Below, piece by piece: positions 12,701-23,748 of a stretch of 64,000 nt of DNA; positions within the stretch are counted from its first letter, which is position 1, and each line of letters begins with the position of its first letter. This DNA is from Membranipora membranacea (lineage: Eukaryota > Bryozoa > Gymnolaemata > Cheilostomatida > Membraniporidae), in contig OU612072.1 in NCBI GenBank assembly GCA_914767715.1, forward strand, positions 16,306,001 through 16,370,000. Reading direction: 5' to 3'. The notes under the pieces are model-generated. The model was not told the origin of the DNA and made no database searches. It worked only from the letters and a program-made list of their open reading frames with translations. The position numbers and the translations under genes are program-made.

Positions 12701-13455
12701 AAGTACTCAATAGTACACTACCCCTTTCTGTGTTCAGTTATCTAGTTCGGGCTTAGATTAATGCAACAAAACATCTGAATCAAACCGTTGCTTTAAAAGT
12801 TGTGCTACTGGTAGCATCGACTGAGTAATTTTTTTTTGTACTGAATACCAATGCGTTCAGGTGATACTACTCATTTAAATTGATTTTTTTCAACAATTAC
12901 TTAGTTGACTCATAACAATAAAGATTGATTGAATATGACCAGCTAACTTGTGCTGTGGATGGCCAAATAAAACTGAATTTAATTTTTAATCTGGAATTAT
13001 TTCTCTCATTTGTAGATGTTGAATGTGTAGCGGCTCCCGCCACTTTACAGCCTGACACTGGAGTTTTAACAGGACAGGTCGATGTTGCTAACCAACAACT
13101 GGGAGGATTCAACACTAACAATCAATCAGGGGGAAGTAACCTCATCCAGCAGACAGGGGTTGATAACACCAACAAACAATCAGAAAAAGAGATCACCAAC
13201 CAATCAGGAGGATTTAATACCAACCAGCAGACAGGAGGACAGAATGCCAACATTTTTGCATCCGGATCAACTTGTGTTGCACCGAGTGGTATAAGATTCC
13301 ATATATCATCAGACTGTAGTTATTTCTGGATGGAGCAGAAAGATATGGGTAACATCTTTCCTCCACAACCAGCAGCACCAGGCACTCTGTTTGATGTAAA
13401 TACATGTGGATTACAACATGAGAACCTTGTTAACTGTGCATCCATTGGAAAATAG
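6799..13455 (+). CDS. Secreted triple-repeat Cys-rich, N/Q-linker, chitin-binding-like protein
   Basis: Fourteen exons: 6799-6832, 7169-7271, 7446-7576, 7912-7996, 8316-8425, 9287-9542, 9760-9893, 10120-10204, 10557-10666, 11197-11452, 11716-11849, 12128-12212, 12538-12647, 13016-13455. All borders are GT/AG, phases agree and the total is 2073 bp (690 aa). Residues 1-22 form a signal peptide (MEKFAFFVLSLAAFTG...). Three homologous domains follow, each with ten cysteines and landmarks MCLE..L..THLTMC, ENCDLN, ECTDEFVTCLGMVY, VPDSFGPCYFSRWVQDMV and an NKT glycosylation sequon. Linkers after each domain are 9-residue repeats near GGDNTNQQT. Residues ~630-690 resemble a type-2 chitin-binding (CBM14, peritrophin-A) domain: C631, C645, C675, C685 with the APGTLFDVNTC turn. 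I do not recognise the repeat domain. By inference it is an extracellular structural, adhesive or chitin-associated protein. Confidence 0.88.
8465..8702 (-). repeat. U2 snRNA-derived sequence (SINE or pseudogene) in intron 5
   Basis: On the minus strand from about 8700 the text reads gcttctcggcctattggcta then agatcaa, which matches the highly conserved 5' end of U2 snRNA with one visible substitution. The branch-site recognition loop (GUAGUA) and later U2 stems are not recognisable, so this is not a working U2 gene. The downstream ~200 bp is unrelated to U2, as expected of an snRNA-headed SINE. It lies antisense within intron 5 of the secreted-protein gene. Confidence 0.65.
8895..9178. repeat. 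Fold-back element in intron 5
   Basis: The arm 'ctgtatagctc...tcacctaatgagcaaataatttgcacaaactgatc' at about 8901-8980 is matched in inverted order by 'gatcagtttgtgcaaattatttgccc...ggagctatgcag' at about 9091-9171. The ~110-bp centre is unique. Together with the U2-like insert, it explains why intron 5 is longer (861 bp) than its homologous introns 9 (530 bp) and 13 (368 bp). Confidence 0.75.
10670..10770 (+). repeat. SINE relic in intron 9
   Basis: 'caaattggcgcagacattgt' and 'ttcgggatgcggtgagtgat' match the 3' part of the SINE at 36180-36385 ('caaattggcgcggatatgct', 'tcgggatgtggtatgtgat'). No tRNA head is visible here. Confidence 0.45.
11471..11502. repeat. (TA)n microsatellite in intron 10
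   Basis: Alternating T and A with one c interruption. Similar tracts occur at 9905-9918, 16818-16840, 26242-26265 and 34280-34306. Confidence 0.9.
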
Positions 13456-13867
13456 GTTTGATAAATAGCGATATCAATCAATGCTCCTACCTCTAGCCAG
13501 CTCTATATGATATAATTTATTATATTCTCAACCAAAATATCTTCAATCATGTAGTGAAGTTTTAAATCACATTTTCTTATGTTTCACCGGGGGCAAGACA
13601 TTTTAATTCCCTGTGCAACAACTTAATCAATCCTTCTGTAATATTTATTTTGATCAACATCTGTGATCCTATAAATTCTAACAGCACAATCGCTTTTTTA
13701 ATAATGTTATTATTATATATTATATATTATATATTATATATTCGTCTCAATGGAAGCTTGTTTGGTCAACATGATTTTGACTGTAGTGAGCTGAGAACGG
13801 GAAAAATAAAAAAAAATTTCTTCGCAACTCATTGACTCTTTTCTTACACCGACTCACCATGCCACTA
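13456..13867. other. 3' flank of the secreted-protein gene
   Basis: AT-rich with a tatat(tatat) microsatellite at about 13711-13742. The tract 'gaaaaataaaaaaaaa' near 13800 contains AATAAA and is the nearest obvious polyadenylation signal after the stop at 13455. No other gene is seen. Confidence 0.4.
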
Positions 13868-14065
13868 GGAGTAGGTCAGTTAGTTAGATCGCCGTTCCTT
13901 CAGCACGAAAATGTTGAAGGTCATTGGTTCGAATCTCACTGCAGTCCATCGACTACTGTGGTTTGGTAAGCTCAACCTGGCGCAGATATTGCAGCAACTG
14001 ATATTTCGCCGCCCATGACGGTGGTAGGGTATTTAATAAAGCAAGCGAAGGGGGGGGGGGGGGTG
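13868..14065 (+). repeat. tRNA-derived SINE with poly(G) end
   Basis: A tRNA-like A box (aggtcagttagttagatcgc) and a B box (ggttcgaatctc) are followed by 'actgcagtccatcga' and 'tggcgcagatattgc', the body shared with copies at 30360 and 36180. A 14-bp G run closes the region at 14050-14063. Confidence 0.65.
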
Positions 14066-14329
14066 GGCAGGTGGACAAGTGTGTGGGTGAGCAACTACTT
14101 AGGTTAACAATCAAATGAGCATGCATAACAAGTCTCATTTGTTCTATATCAGTCGTGGGGGTAGGTAGAGGAAAGCAACCCGAATGTATATATACTAAAT
14201 TGATAAAACATATAATTTTGCAGTTTCTATACAAAAATTTCTTTCACATTCTTAGCATGAAATCAATTCTCGGTAGTTTAAATGATGTTACATATTTATA
14301 GCCACAAAACAAGTAAATGATAGCCATAA

Positions 14330-14660
14330 TAATAGGATCAAGTTATCCTTCCTCTTAATCTGAGCAGGTAACTCCAGAGCAGTAATTATTTGTGGTGAGT
14401 TGTAAATCAACAACATATCAACAACATTTTTTTATTACTTTGACACTCAACATGCTGTAGACTCATCTTCACTGCTTTTTCGGATCCGGCAATTATGACC
14501 ACACAGTCATCCCCACAGGTACTCATGCTCACAATGCTTTGTATTGTCAGAGCAGAAGGACAGAGAACTCTTCTGATGACCTCTCCTGTGAGCGAGTAGA
14601 TGGTGATCTGCTCAGCAGGCCAATTCCAACTGTGAGTTGATTTCCATTGTTAGAGCTAGC
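14330..14660 (-). pseudogene. TRIM-like beta-propeller fragment (copy D)
   Basis: Minus-strand translation at 14459-14625 gives WPAEQITIYSLTGEVIRRVL and VSMSTCGDDCVVI, matching the fifth part of the propeller exon of the TRIM genes at 17.5 and 37.8 kb. The frame is shifted at about 14620 (the 'AVGDW' equivalent), no upstream or downstream exons are in place, and the text changes to an unrelated block after 14650. The flank at 14337-14390 (atcaagttatccttcctctt...) is the common 3' flank of the TRIM copies. This is a dead fragment. Confidence 0.8.
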
Positions 14661-17118
14661 TTCCAATGGCTGACTATCAGTACTTTTTTCTCTGGTCCAG
14701 GACTTCAATATACGCTTGTGGCTGATTAGTTTTGCACCTTGGCGTCTGGCTGTTAGTGATTCAATTTTGCCAGTTTGGCCTAAGTGCTCCAATAGAAATG
14801 GGTATTATTACCCTTTTCTAGCTGGGAGCCTCCACAACGTCAGTTTTAAGTTAAATTAATATTGTTGCTGGGGTCGGTGATAGGAAAAACATCCACTTGA
14901 TGGAGAAAATAAATATGGAAATTTGATCAAAAGGGAATAATGAGCTGTTAGTGTCCCTCTGTTAGAATCCCATACATAATTATACAGTAATTTCATATCT
15001 TGGATCAACAATTGTTGAATTTACAGACAGATTAAGATTGACAGCCCTCTTTCCCTTTGTTGTATCTGTAAATTCTGTGAGCAGCTTTCCTAAAAAGGGT
15101 AAAAATGTGACCCGTCAAACTATAGACCAATATCCTCGCTTCCAATTCTGTCAAAAATATTTGAACATGACATGAAAAATCAGATTATGTCTTACATAGA
15201 GAAACACTGTTTTGGTATTACAAAATGTTCTATTTTAAACTGCACTAATCCTATAATTGCTGCAGTACAGCTTTTAATAACCAACCATACCTATTTGCAT
15301 AACAATAGATTTAAACTCAGACCATCATAACATTTTTATAAACAACAGTGTCATTTGAGTTGCCAACCTGGCACATCCGTAACAAAGAACTTAAACTTTA
15401 TACCTTATACCTTTACACCTTCTCCTATTCTATTTTATGGAGTCTTAAGCCTACACTATTTGATACAACATATAACCGCACTCAATGACTTCTCAATTAA
15501 ATCACTCATAACAGATTCTGTGATCTCAATAACACATACTTGCCAAGTAATCTAAATACAAAATAGGGAGATTCCATTTTATGGCGATACTGCACCACAA
15601 CGTTCATTCACCTGGGGGTTTGGGGGGCGGTGTGAGCATCTAGAAAACATCTTTAAACAAATAAAAATTAAAATGTAAGAAACCTTATCTAAAAGAAAGG
15701 ACTCTCAGTTGTCTAGAAGCTTATATATATTAATCCTTAAAAATAGGATGAGTCTGTCTGTTGCGGTTTCAACCACCCTATTCAAATGGGTTTGTCTCAT
15801 GAGATTGATGAGTGTCCTGTGGCTGAACCAATCAGCTTCTGTTAAAATCCAGTCCACCGCTGTAAGATCCATCGCCAAATACATTCTTTGATTATGGATG
15901 TGAATATGACGACCAGTTTCGTGTGTCGTATTTCGTGTGTTGTGTGCCTGATTTTTATGTTGCACCAAGAGGATCAAGCAATGGCCAGTATTTTCGAATT
16001 TTTTTATCCGGTTTAGAGAGTTAAGAGAGTCACTGCTTTTGTCCCTTCCTCGCTGTAGTGTCAACATTACAAATAGTTCAATTTCTCAGATTATGACATA
16101 CTGTCTTGTAATCTGGCTTTTGTTCACACTGTGCTGGTTGCTTGTACCTTGAGAGATTATGGGTTATGGCTTGTGAATTTATGGATGGTATTCTTTCATA
16201 GAAAAGCTCTCTCACCAAACCAAAATAATTAAGCTGTGAATTTAGAAATAAACCACAAGAAATTGGGAGGCCAATTTTATACCACAGTTGGCGGCACAGA
16301 CAGAAACTTGCGTAGCCTAGCCACCACTATGCTCATGACATGACACATATCAAACTAAGGATTTTGACTTCTTGATTTAACCACTGAATATTTCTTTAAG
16401 GTATCAAGTTATCCTTCCTCTTAGTCTGAGCAGATAACTCAGCCAGATATCTAAATCAACGACAATATCTGACTGTCAAAAATCTTTATTAGCATACCGT
16501 TGAAAGACTCTACTTAAGGATAGTTGGCTGCAAATCATGACAACTTAAATGTAAGCTAGCAGCACCATATAAGTCACATTACTATAATATTCTGTATATC
16601 ATTGGGCTTCCACTTTCACACATCAGCAAGGCGGTCACCCTGTCATGCAGCAGCTTTATCCCTCATTATTAGTTTCAGATTAGAACGCGATAAACCAATA
16701 CCTAAGGGCTAAGGGCTAAACGAGGGCAACATATAACATAGGGCAAAATATTTAGCCAAGGCCCTTTATTTACAAACATAAGATGTATCATTATAGTCTA
16801 TTTTTTATATTACAATATGTATATATATATATATATATATTCAGTAAGGTGGAGCAATAAGATATAAACAATTTGGTCATTCCTTTTTAAATGTAGCAAA
16901 AACGGAAAAATGCGTAATAATATAAAAAAAGGAGAGGTGTTAATAAAAATAATCATTGAGCATGACCGCTCAACTATGGTGGTAAAACGGGTGATAAAAT
17001 GGATAAATTCAATGTGATATTTAGCTTTTTTTAAACTGTTTAATACTTATATCATCGAAGCAAGGCATACTTCAATAGCCATTCCCAACAAGGATACGTT
17101 GAATCGAGTTTCTCTGTT
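14661..17118. other. Duplicated non-coding block downstream of TRIM gene A
   Basis: 14650-15100 matches 48815-49260 (for example 'ttggcctaagtgctccaat' and 'tatatctcacagacagag' equivalents). 16400-17100 matches 36420-37380 and 63240-63730. A short decayed RT-like phrase (15110-15220, 'ccgtcaaactatagaccaatatcctcgct') suggests a LINE relic. No intact gene is seen. A (TA)n tract lies at 16818-16840. Confidence 0.5.
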
Positions 17119-20100
17119 TCATTTAGTGAGAATCTCAAACATGAGCACAGAATCTTTATGGTATCTAGGTACTACGAGTGTTGTGCCGTACAGACACAAA
17201 TCAGGAATGCATGATTTAGACCTCTTTGCTGGATCAGTCAGTACTCTGTTCAGGTTTCCTGAAAGCGACAATTATACCTGGTTATTATGTAACTACAATA
17301 CAAGTAGTATTAAGATGACAAAAACTCCTGAGATAAATTTCACAATTACACTTGATATTGTAGAGGAAAGAACCTGTACATTTATGGTTAACATTCTCAC
17401 AGGTCTCCAGTATCATTACATGTGGCATAACTCAAAACTGAATTTTTGTGTCGTGTATTAAAAAATTTAATGTAATGGACAATGTGTGTATTATGAGATC
17501 ATCATATTGCTTATTCCAAATTGATACAACCTACCATTACTGTCATCCAAAACTGATATATCTGTGCGGTCCAGCCAATTTGTTGCCACAAGTACAACTC
17601 CTGCTGGATGATGAACTATCCCACCAGGGTTGGCAACGCTGTCACAGCTCCAGATAAGACGTCCATCCTCTAGACTCATCTTCACTACTTCTCTTGCTGA
17701 TCTGTCAGATATGACCACACAGTCATCTCCACAGCTGCTCATACTCACAAAGTCTTTCATTGTCAGAGTGACAGGACAGGCAACTCTTCTGATGACATCT
17801 CCTGTGTGTGAGTAGATGATGATCTGCTTAGCAGGCCAATCTCCAACAGCTAGCTGATTATCATTGATGACTACAATGCACTGCCCCAAGTAGTGGGAGG
17901 TAGGATGGTCCCAAGATGTTAGTAACGAGCCATCAGATATATCATAGACATTGATCTTTGATTGAGTTTTACTGAGATGGTTGAGACTGTATAGTCTGTT
18001 GTTATACGCAGCTAGAGAGATGACATATCCACTAGATTTGATGAAAGCTTTGTGCACATAGCCTTGCTGATCTATCCTATCAGTAGCTCCTCCAAGCTGT
18101 GCTACATAGGTGAATCCTTTATAGTGACATACTGTGGCACAGGGATATTCAAACTTTACCTCCCTTATAAATCTTATTCCAGCTGGTGCTTGTTGTGGTG
18201 GTGGAGGGACGGTCGAGGGAGGTGTTGCAGCTGATGGTGGCCGATTTGGGGCTATTGGTGATTGAGGCTTTACAGTGTTTAGATTGTAAGCTTCCCCTCT
18301 TAGCACAGTTTCATCCTCCTCAGTCAACAATTCCATAACTGGGATAAATTCAGTTTCTGTGAACACAAAGTGCTTTCAATTATAAGATGCTGGTCTGCAT
18401 GCATGAGATTCTTACATATAATATGTTGAAAAATTAGGACTATGAGAAAATGTTTTGTAGAAGGAGTTATCCCCTTTCTTCAAAGAAGAATCAAACTACT
18501 AAATCATCACAGTCCTGCTTTATTATTTAGCCGGTGATAAGATTCATTTCATCAGATGGTAATAAAATGTGATCATTTATGGTATCCATATATATTACAA
18601 CTTATGACAACTTGCGAATTGTGGCCAATGTTCAATGTTCAAATGTTATACCTTTTTATTTGTCACCTACTAATGACCTATGTACATCACTTAAAATTTT
18701 ACCCCTTCCAATACTGAGCAATTATTTTACTTGCATTACGGGATTTAAGACTCTGAATAATTTATCACCTCCATACATCTTTGATTTTTTTGTAACCACA
18801 CCACACCGATTTCCAAGAAGAGATACACACTTACTTAAACCTCCATTAGACAACTTAAACCACAAAATAGCAACAAACTTTAATATTTTACCCTCTTCAT
18901 TGAGAAGCACTCTTACTTTGAATATGTTTAAGAAAAGGCTAATGCAACATTTTTTCAGTTTATTGGAATAGTCTTATTTTTTGTTGAATCTTTGTTTGTA
19001 TCACTTTTCTTTTTTGCCATTTATGTCACATCATGAAAAACATTTGAAATAATGAGTTGTTGCTGCCAATAAAAGTATATATATATCCCCATAACAAAAT
19101 CATTGCAAAAACTGACAATTACCTAATCATTCTCTCAAAGATCCAACAGGACAATCAAAAATGAATATATCTCGTTATTTCTCAGAATAACAATTTACCG
19201 CCAATAAAAACAATCATTTTAAAACTGGGAGTAGGCCTTTGTATCATATGCATATTATTAGTATGTTTTGCCTGACAAAGACTAACCTTCAACTCTCAGT
19301 GAGGCCACATCTCCCCCCATATTCATGCCAGGTAACTCATAAGAGATCAAGGACTTCAGGAACTCAAGACTTTCTTTGTACTTCTCAACAAGGTCAACCT
19401 GTTCAGGATAATTCAAATTTTTATCACAGAGCCGTCATAGACAATATAGCTTGCGAGTGCTTGCTTGTGGCCTTTAGTGTGAAAAGCAAGTAGTCCAAGA
19501 CAGTTACCAACTGAGCTATATCTTGGGAGAAGAGCTTCGATCACAGGAGCTTAAAATTATCAAAATGTTTAAATAATTATCTTATTGTTTGAATCGGTAC
19601 GATCCTTTTTGTGTGATAGAGCAAGCCTCATCTACGCAAATCACTTTCCGATAGTTACCAAATATACCACAGGATAATACTGTTTTGAAGCACATAAGCC
19701 CAATTAACTTTAAACTGATCACAATTAACACAAGACTTATCTGGTAAAAAATCAAAAGTGTTATACTATTCATAATCATGACCCTCAGTAGTACGTCCGC
19801 CCCCTTGCTCTATGGACGATAAAAACTGTTGAGCGAGCTTTACCAGGTCTGGCTAGGTAAGACGCTCTAGGAGACAAAGAGCAAACAAAAGGTCCCACCT
19901 GTATAAAACAGCTCAGCCGTTTAGGAGCCTTGACCACAACAACATTGAACACTCACCTGATGATAGTTGTTCATCCTGTCATCATTATCCTGCAGTTTCC
20001 TCACTATCTCTCTGTGTATTATCTCTACTTTCTGCTCTAGAAACACTTCTCTCTCTATTCTCCCTTCACTTCTGTGTGCTTCCAGCTTTAACTCCAGCCT

Positions 20101-22177
20101 TTCATACTCCTCCATCACACACTTTATCTAAAACAAAATAAATAAATAATTCTAAATGCTAAATCAGTGAGTGTTAATCTCATGCATATCATAAGCTTCA
20201 ACTAACTTTCAATGAATAAATAGGCCACCATAGTTTAATAACTTATCTACTAAGAAGTTGTGTGCCCTTAGGAATCAGAGGACATCTTGTAGCAATTGTG
20301 CAATGATCAAGGTCATATTATTGGCATTAGATTTTAGCCCTCACATATTTATCTCTACACTGATGGAGCTGAGACACCAGCTCTTCTGTCTTCTTGTCCC
20401 AATTCTTCAGTCCTTCCATTGTATCTCTGACTAGTCTGTCAGCTTCACTTTCTCTCTGCTGAGCCTCAACTCTCAGTTTATCTAGCTCCTGTAACAGGGT
20501 CCTCTCCAACTTCTCGAGCACTGTAAACTTGTGACTGCCACCTAAAATATTCACGGACTAACCTTTGTGAGACTTGAAATAATTTTTGCAACATGCGTAG
20601 GCAGAGACAAACATGTAGGAGATATATACACCTGAGGGGTCATTTACTCACGAAAGCATCCCCAATGGGATCCCCGAACCCACGACTCTGCGACTCATAA
20701 TGTCTGGAAGAGAAGCAAGTGCTCTTACCAATTGCCCCATTTCAACATCCCAAAAATAGAATAGGCTCCTATTAGCAAGCCCGCTATGCACTAGTCGAAA
20801 TTGTTCTCATGGCTTGGCTGGTATCAATTCTGTCATTTCGTGGTGAATATAAACAGGGCTCTATAATAAAGACAGACTAAAAAGTGTGTGTATTTATTCT
20901 TTAAACGTTTCAAAACAATTGGGCTACTCACCATTCGAGCAATCAATATTTTCAGGCAAGCAATTCACACAAAAGGTCTTATAGCATTCAGGACAACCAA
21001 AGGACAGCTCTTGATCTTTGTGTATAGGACAGAATCTCTTCTCTAACTTCTTCATGGCTCTTCTGTATATAGCAATCTCCACTACCTTGTGTTCCGGATT
21101 CAGTTCGAAATGAGGCTGAAAAGTACATAAAGCAAAATAGATCGTATGGCGATATATTCAATGTGTTATAGAGGATTAAATTCAGAACAGATGATAGGCG
21201 TTGGGAATCGAAAGGTTAGACAAGTTAAATATATGGTGTATAGGGTGTCTCGTCCACATCCCATGGTTACACAGTACAATTGGGATATGATGTGTCCTTA
21301 CTGAGGTCGATCTTTGTTTGAAAGTCTGGTAGTTGTTCTCTTGTTTTTGTTCGAAACAATCTAATATGTCATTGTCTCATAAAAGGAGGGCACTTTCATT
21401 GGTGGGGGTACTTTTTAGAAAAGTTAGAACCCTATAGTGTGCTTTGCCAACCGATTAATCTCTACACTGTATTGGGAAGATAACTTTAAGCGATGGGATG
21501 GGAAGGAACAGAGCAGAATACATTAAAATTCTCTTAAGGTATTGTCATGCGATAGACAGAAAAACAATTACGGTGAAGAACAAAATTAGATGAAAATCAA
21601 AAGAATTGAGAAATGCAATTTGAACGATATCAGATCATGTTATATCGAAAAGTTTCACTCACCCCGGAGTGGTTGTCACAGAATACATTGTTACAGTCAT
21701 AACAATACATGTCAGCAGTATATTTATCTTTCTCATTTTTCTTCTCACAAACATGACAGAGAATTATCTTCTCTTCTGCTTTTTTGCTTGAGGCTGACGG
21801 GATGTTCACAACAGTCTCGGCAGTGACTGATCTACAACACATAGAATGGCAATTGCAAAGGGACAGCAGAGTACAAAGAGACAGTAAATGAGTAGCAATC
21901 GACCTTGTTGATGGAGATATTTTTCGGTGATATTTTACTGGCAATCAGCCAGGTTTGTAAATAAATTTATTAGATTATAACAATAGACCAAGGTTTACCT
22001 GCATGTTTTACAAGGAAACACTTGAGTTGACACTTCAGAGAGGGTCAGTAGACACTTGGTACAGATTGTATGAGAACAGGGTAGTAGTTTTATATCACAA
22101 CTGAGAAAAGTATCAAACTCCATACAGACGTAACACTGCGCTTCGTTCTCCCCTGACGTTATCTGAGCGGTGGCCAT
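17119..22177 (-). CDS. TRIM-like protein A: RING, two B-boxes, coiled coil, beta-propeller
   Basis: Eight exons on the minus strand: 21999-22177, 21663-21831, 20932-21115, 20345-20541, 19957-20127, 19287-19398, 17535-18356, 17119-17258. GT/AG borders and phases agree; 1974 bp, 657 aa. RING finger residues are C15, C18, C34, H36, C39, C42, C56, C59. A first B-box spans ~85-114 (CHVC...CYDC...C..H) and a second ~145-175 (CPIH...CPEC...CVNC). Residues ~178-337 are a heptad-rich coiled coil. A proline-rich hinge (~365-395) precedes a propeller of NHL type (KINVYDISDG, KQIIIYSHTG, VVKMSLEDG). The last exon closes the propeller with LCLYGTTLVVPRYH. Such proteins are usually E3 ubiquitin ligases whose propeller binds RNA or protein; activity here is inferred. 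The start is the only ATG upstream of the RING. Confidence 0.92.
18575..19085 (+). mobile_element. LINE 3' fragment inserted in intron 6 of TRIM A
   Basis: The plus frame at 18579-18971 ends in the typical C-terminus of a non-LTR reverse-transcriptase ORF: PFYLSPTNDL, GFKTLNNLSPPYIFDFF, NILPSSLRSTLTLNMFKKRL and a stop. A short 3' UTR with a (ta) tail follows to 19085. The paralogous intron of TRIM B reads straight through 'aaaatgtgatc|cccataac' at 38848, which is an empty site. The insert is therefore ~510 bp and younger than the TRIM duplication. It is 5'-truncated and inactive. Confidence 0.8.
20620..20752 (-). repeat. tRNA-derived SINE in intron 3 of TRIM A
   Basis: On the minus strand: gggatgttgaaatggggcaa, an A-box-like caattggtaagagcacttgc, a B-box-like gtgggttcgggga, and a tail gaccccucaggtgtat-like end. 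It is the same family as 41425-41581 and 47204-47362 but more diverged. The anticodon arm is too long for a tRNA. Confidence 0.7.
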
Positions 22178-23195
22178 TTTTCAAATTAAGAATCTCTGCT
22201 GCTGGTGAATAATAGAACACATTTTGGTGCAGTGCTTAGAAAACTAATGGACATGCATATGGAGGTTCAGAAGCTGACTTTAGTTAAAACATCGAGCCGA
22301 TTGTGGACTGTTGTCCCATTGCAGAGCATGTTTTACCGACTCACAGTCACCAAGGATCGAGTTAGAGACCTCCTTGCAGTGACCAATCAATAAAAAGTGT
22401 ACTAGACTCGTCACACACCAACTGCCCCCTATAAGCTGTGTGGGTCATTGTGACTCAGCGAGTTGGAGAAGTCTCCTGATCACGGCCATGTTTTCCATCC
22501 TGAAAAATCTGCTTGTCTGCTTGGTTGCAAATAAAAGCTATCCAAAAGGATATTACAATACAGATTACGGCTAGTATAATGAGGCTAAATTCTTGGATGC
22601 TGGTCATCTACCCTCCTAGCAGTATTGGAGAACAAGTTGTATCACAGGCAAATCTAGTCTACTAGTGCAAGTTACCAATAACATAATAATACTAAAACCA
22701 GGAAATACAAAAATGAAATCTCAGAAAAAAGTCACTGTTTTGTGCCATAGATGATTAATTGCAAGCTTCCAAACTGCCTAGCACTTCAAATCAAATGGCC
22801 ACCAAGCCTTTTCAGACCATTTACTCCTTAATTTCATCAAATCTTTCAGACTTAGATTGAGGGACTCACCTGCACAACTTGTCACTAGTAGAGCTTTGAA
22901 CAAAATGGATGACTATTGCTATATATTAACATAGGTCATTGGAAAATGGAAAAACCCACAAGCAGTTTCTGTCAAAACTGTGGGGTGACAAATCACATCA
23001 CATTGCGGCTTCAGATTTGACATTTATTGCGGGAGCAGGTTTTTGCTGACCAATGAGAAAGGAGAATTCTGAGCCTCCTGATTGGGCTAACATATAAACA
23101 AACATGAGTTGCCTACCTCCTTATTGGGGTAGGATAACTCAGACCTGCTATCCAAGTGTTAATTAAGTATATACTTCCCGTTTATTGTGCCTGTG
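22178..23195. other. Intergenic DNA upstream of TRIM A, nothing recognised
   Basis: No open frame resembling a known protein was found. This region should hold the promoter of TRIM gene A (minus strand), but no TATA box or other motif stands out. Confidence 0.4.
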
Positions 23196-23312
23196 GCAAC
23201 CTTAAGTTTGGTCCATTGTCTGCATTCCGAGTCGCTCCCGATCAACTGGTCACGCCGCAGGGAAGGGAGCAACAGGAATGCAAGCGATTGGACCAAACTT
23301 GTTCTAGGCAAC
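23196..23312. repeat. Imperfect inverted-repeat mini-element
   Basis: The ends 'aagtttggtcca...tctgcattcc' and 'ggaatgcaagcgattggacc' with 'aaactt' pair with each other around 'gatcaactggtcacg'. A relative lies at 42845-42970 upstream of TRIM B, in the equivalent position. Both are MITE-like and non-coding. Confidence 0.6.
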
Positions 23313-23748
23313 CTTGTGTTCTGTTGAATTAACTATCAATTGATTGTTTTGTTTGTTAAAGAATTGTTATATAAACTATACACTGATACGCTCAGGGAAC
23401 CCAACAAATACACACATGACAGTAAGGTTTCAAGTGAAGTTATATAGGAAGTTGGTTATAGGCAAACTGAAAAGATTAAGGGTAGTAGAGCGTTACTTTC
23501 CTTGTATGACAAGTGCTAGCTTATGTATCTAGTCAAACCATTATAAAAGTTTTATTTTTTGCGTGCATGTATCTATACCTATACCAGCAAGTTTGTTTTA
23601 TTGAGAATGAACATGTAAAGAATTTGAAACACGTCTTCAAGTACCCTGAAACGTGTGATCAGCAAGTTTCAATTTCAGGTCAACCAGCTCAAAACATAAA
23701 AAAAAGTATTCCTGTACAATGAGTGCCTCTGATAACAATGGTTACGTT

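Noticed and set aside
14547-14792. 81-codon minus-strand open frame
   Set aside because: It runs out of frame through the TRIM propeller fragment into the duplicated non-coding block.
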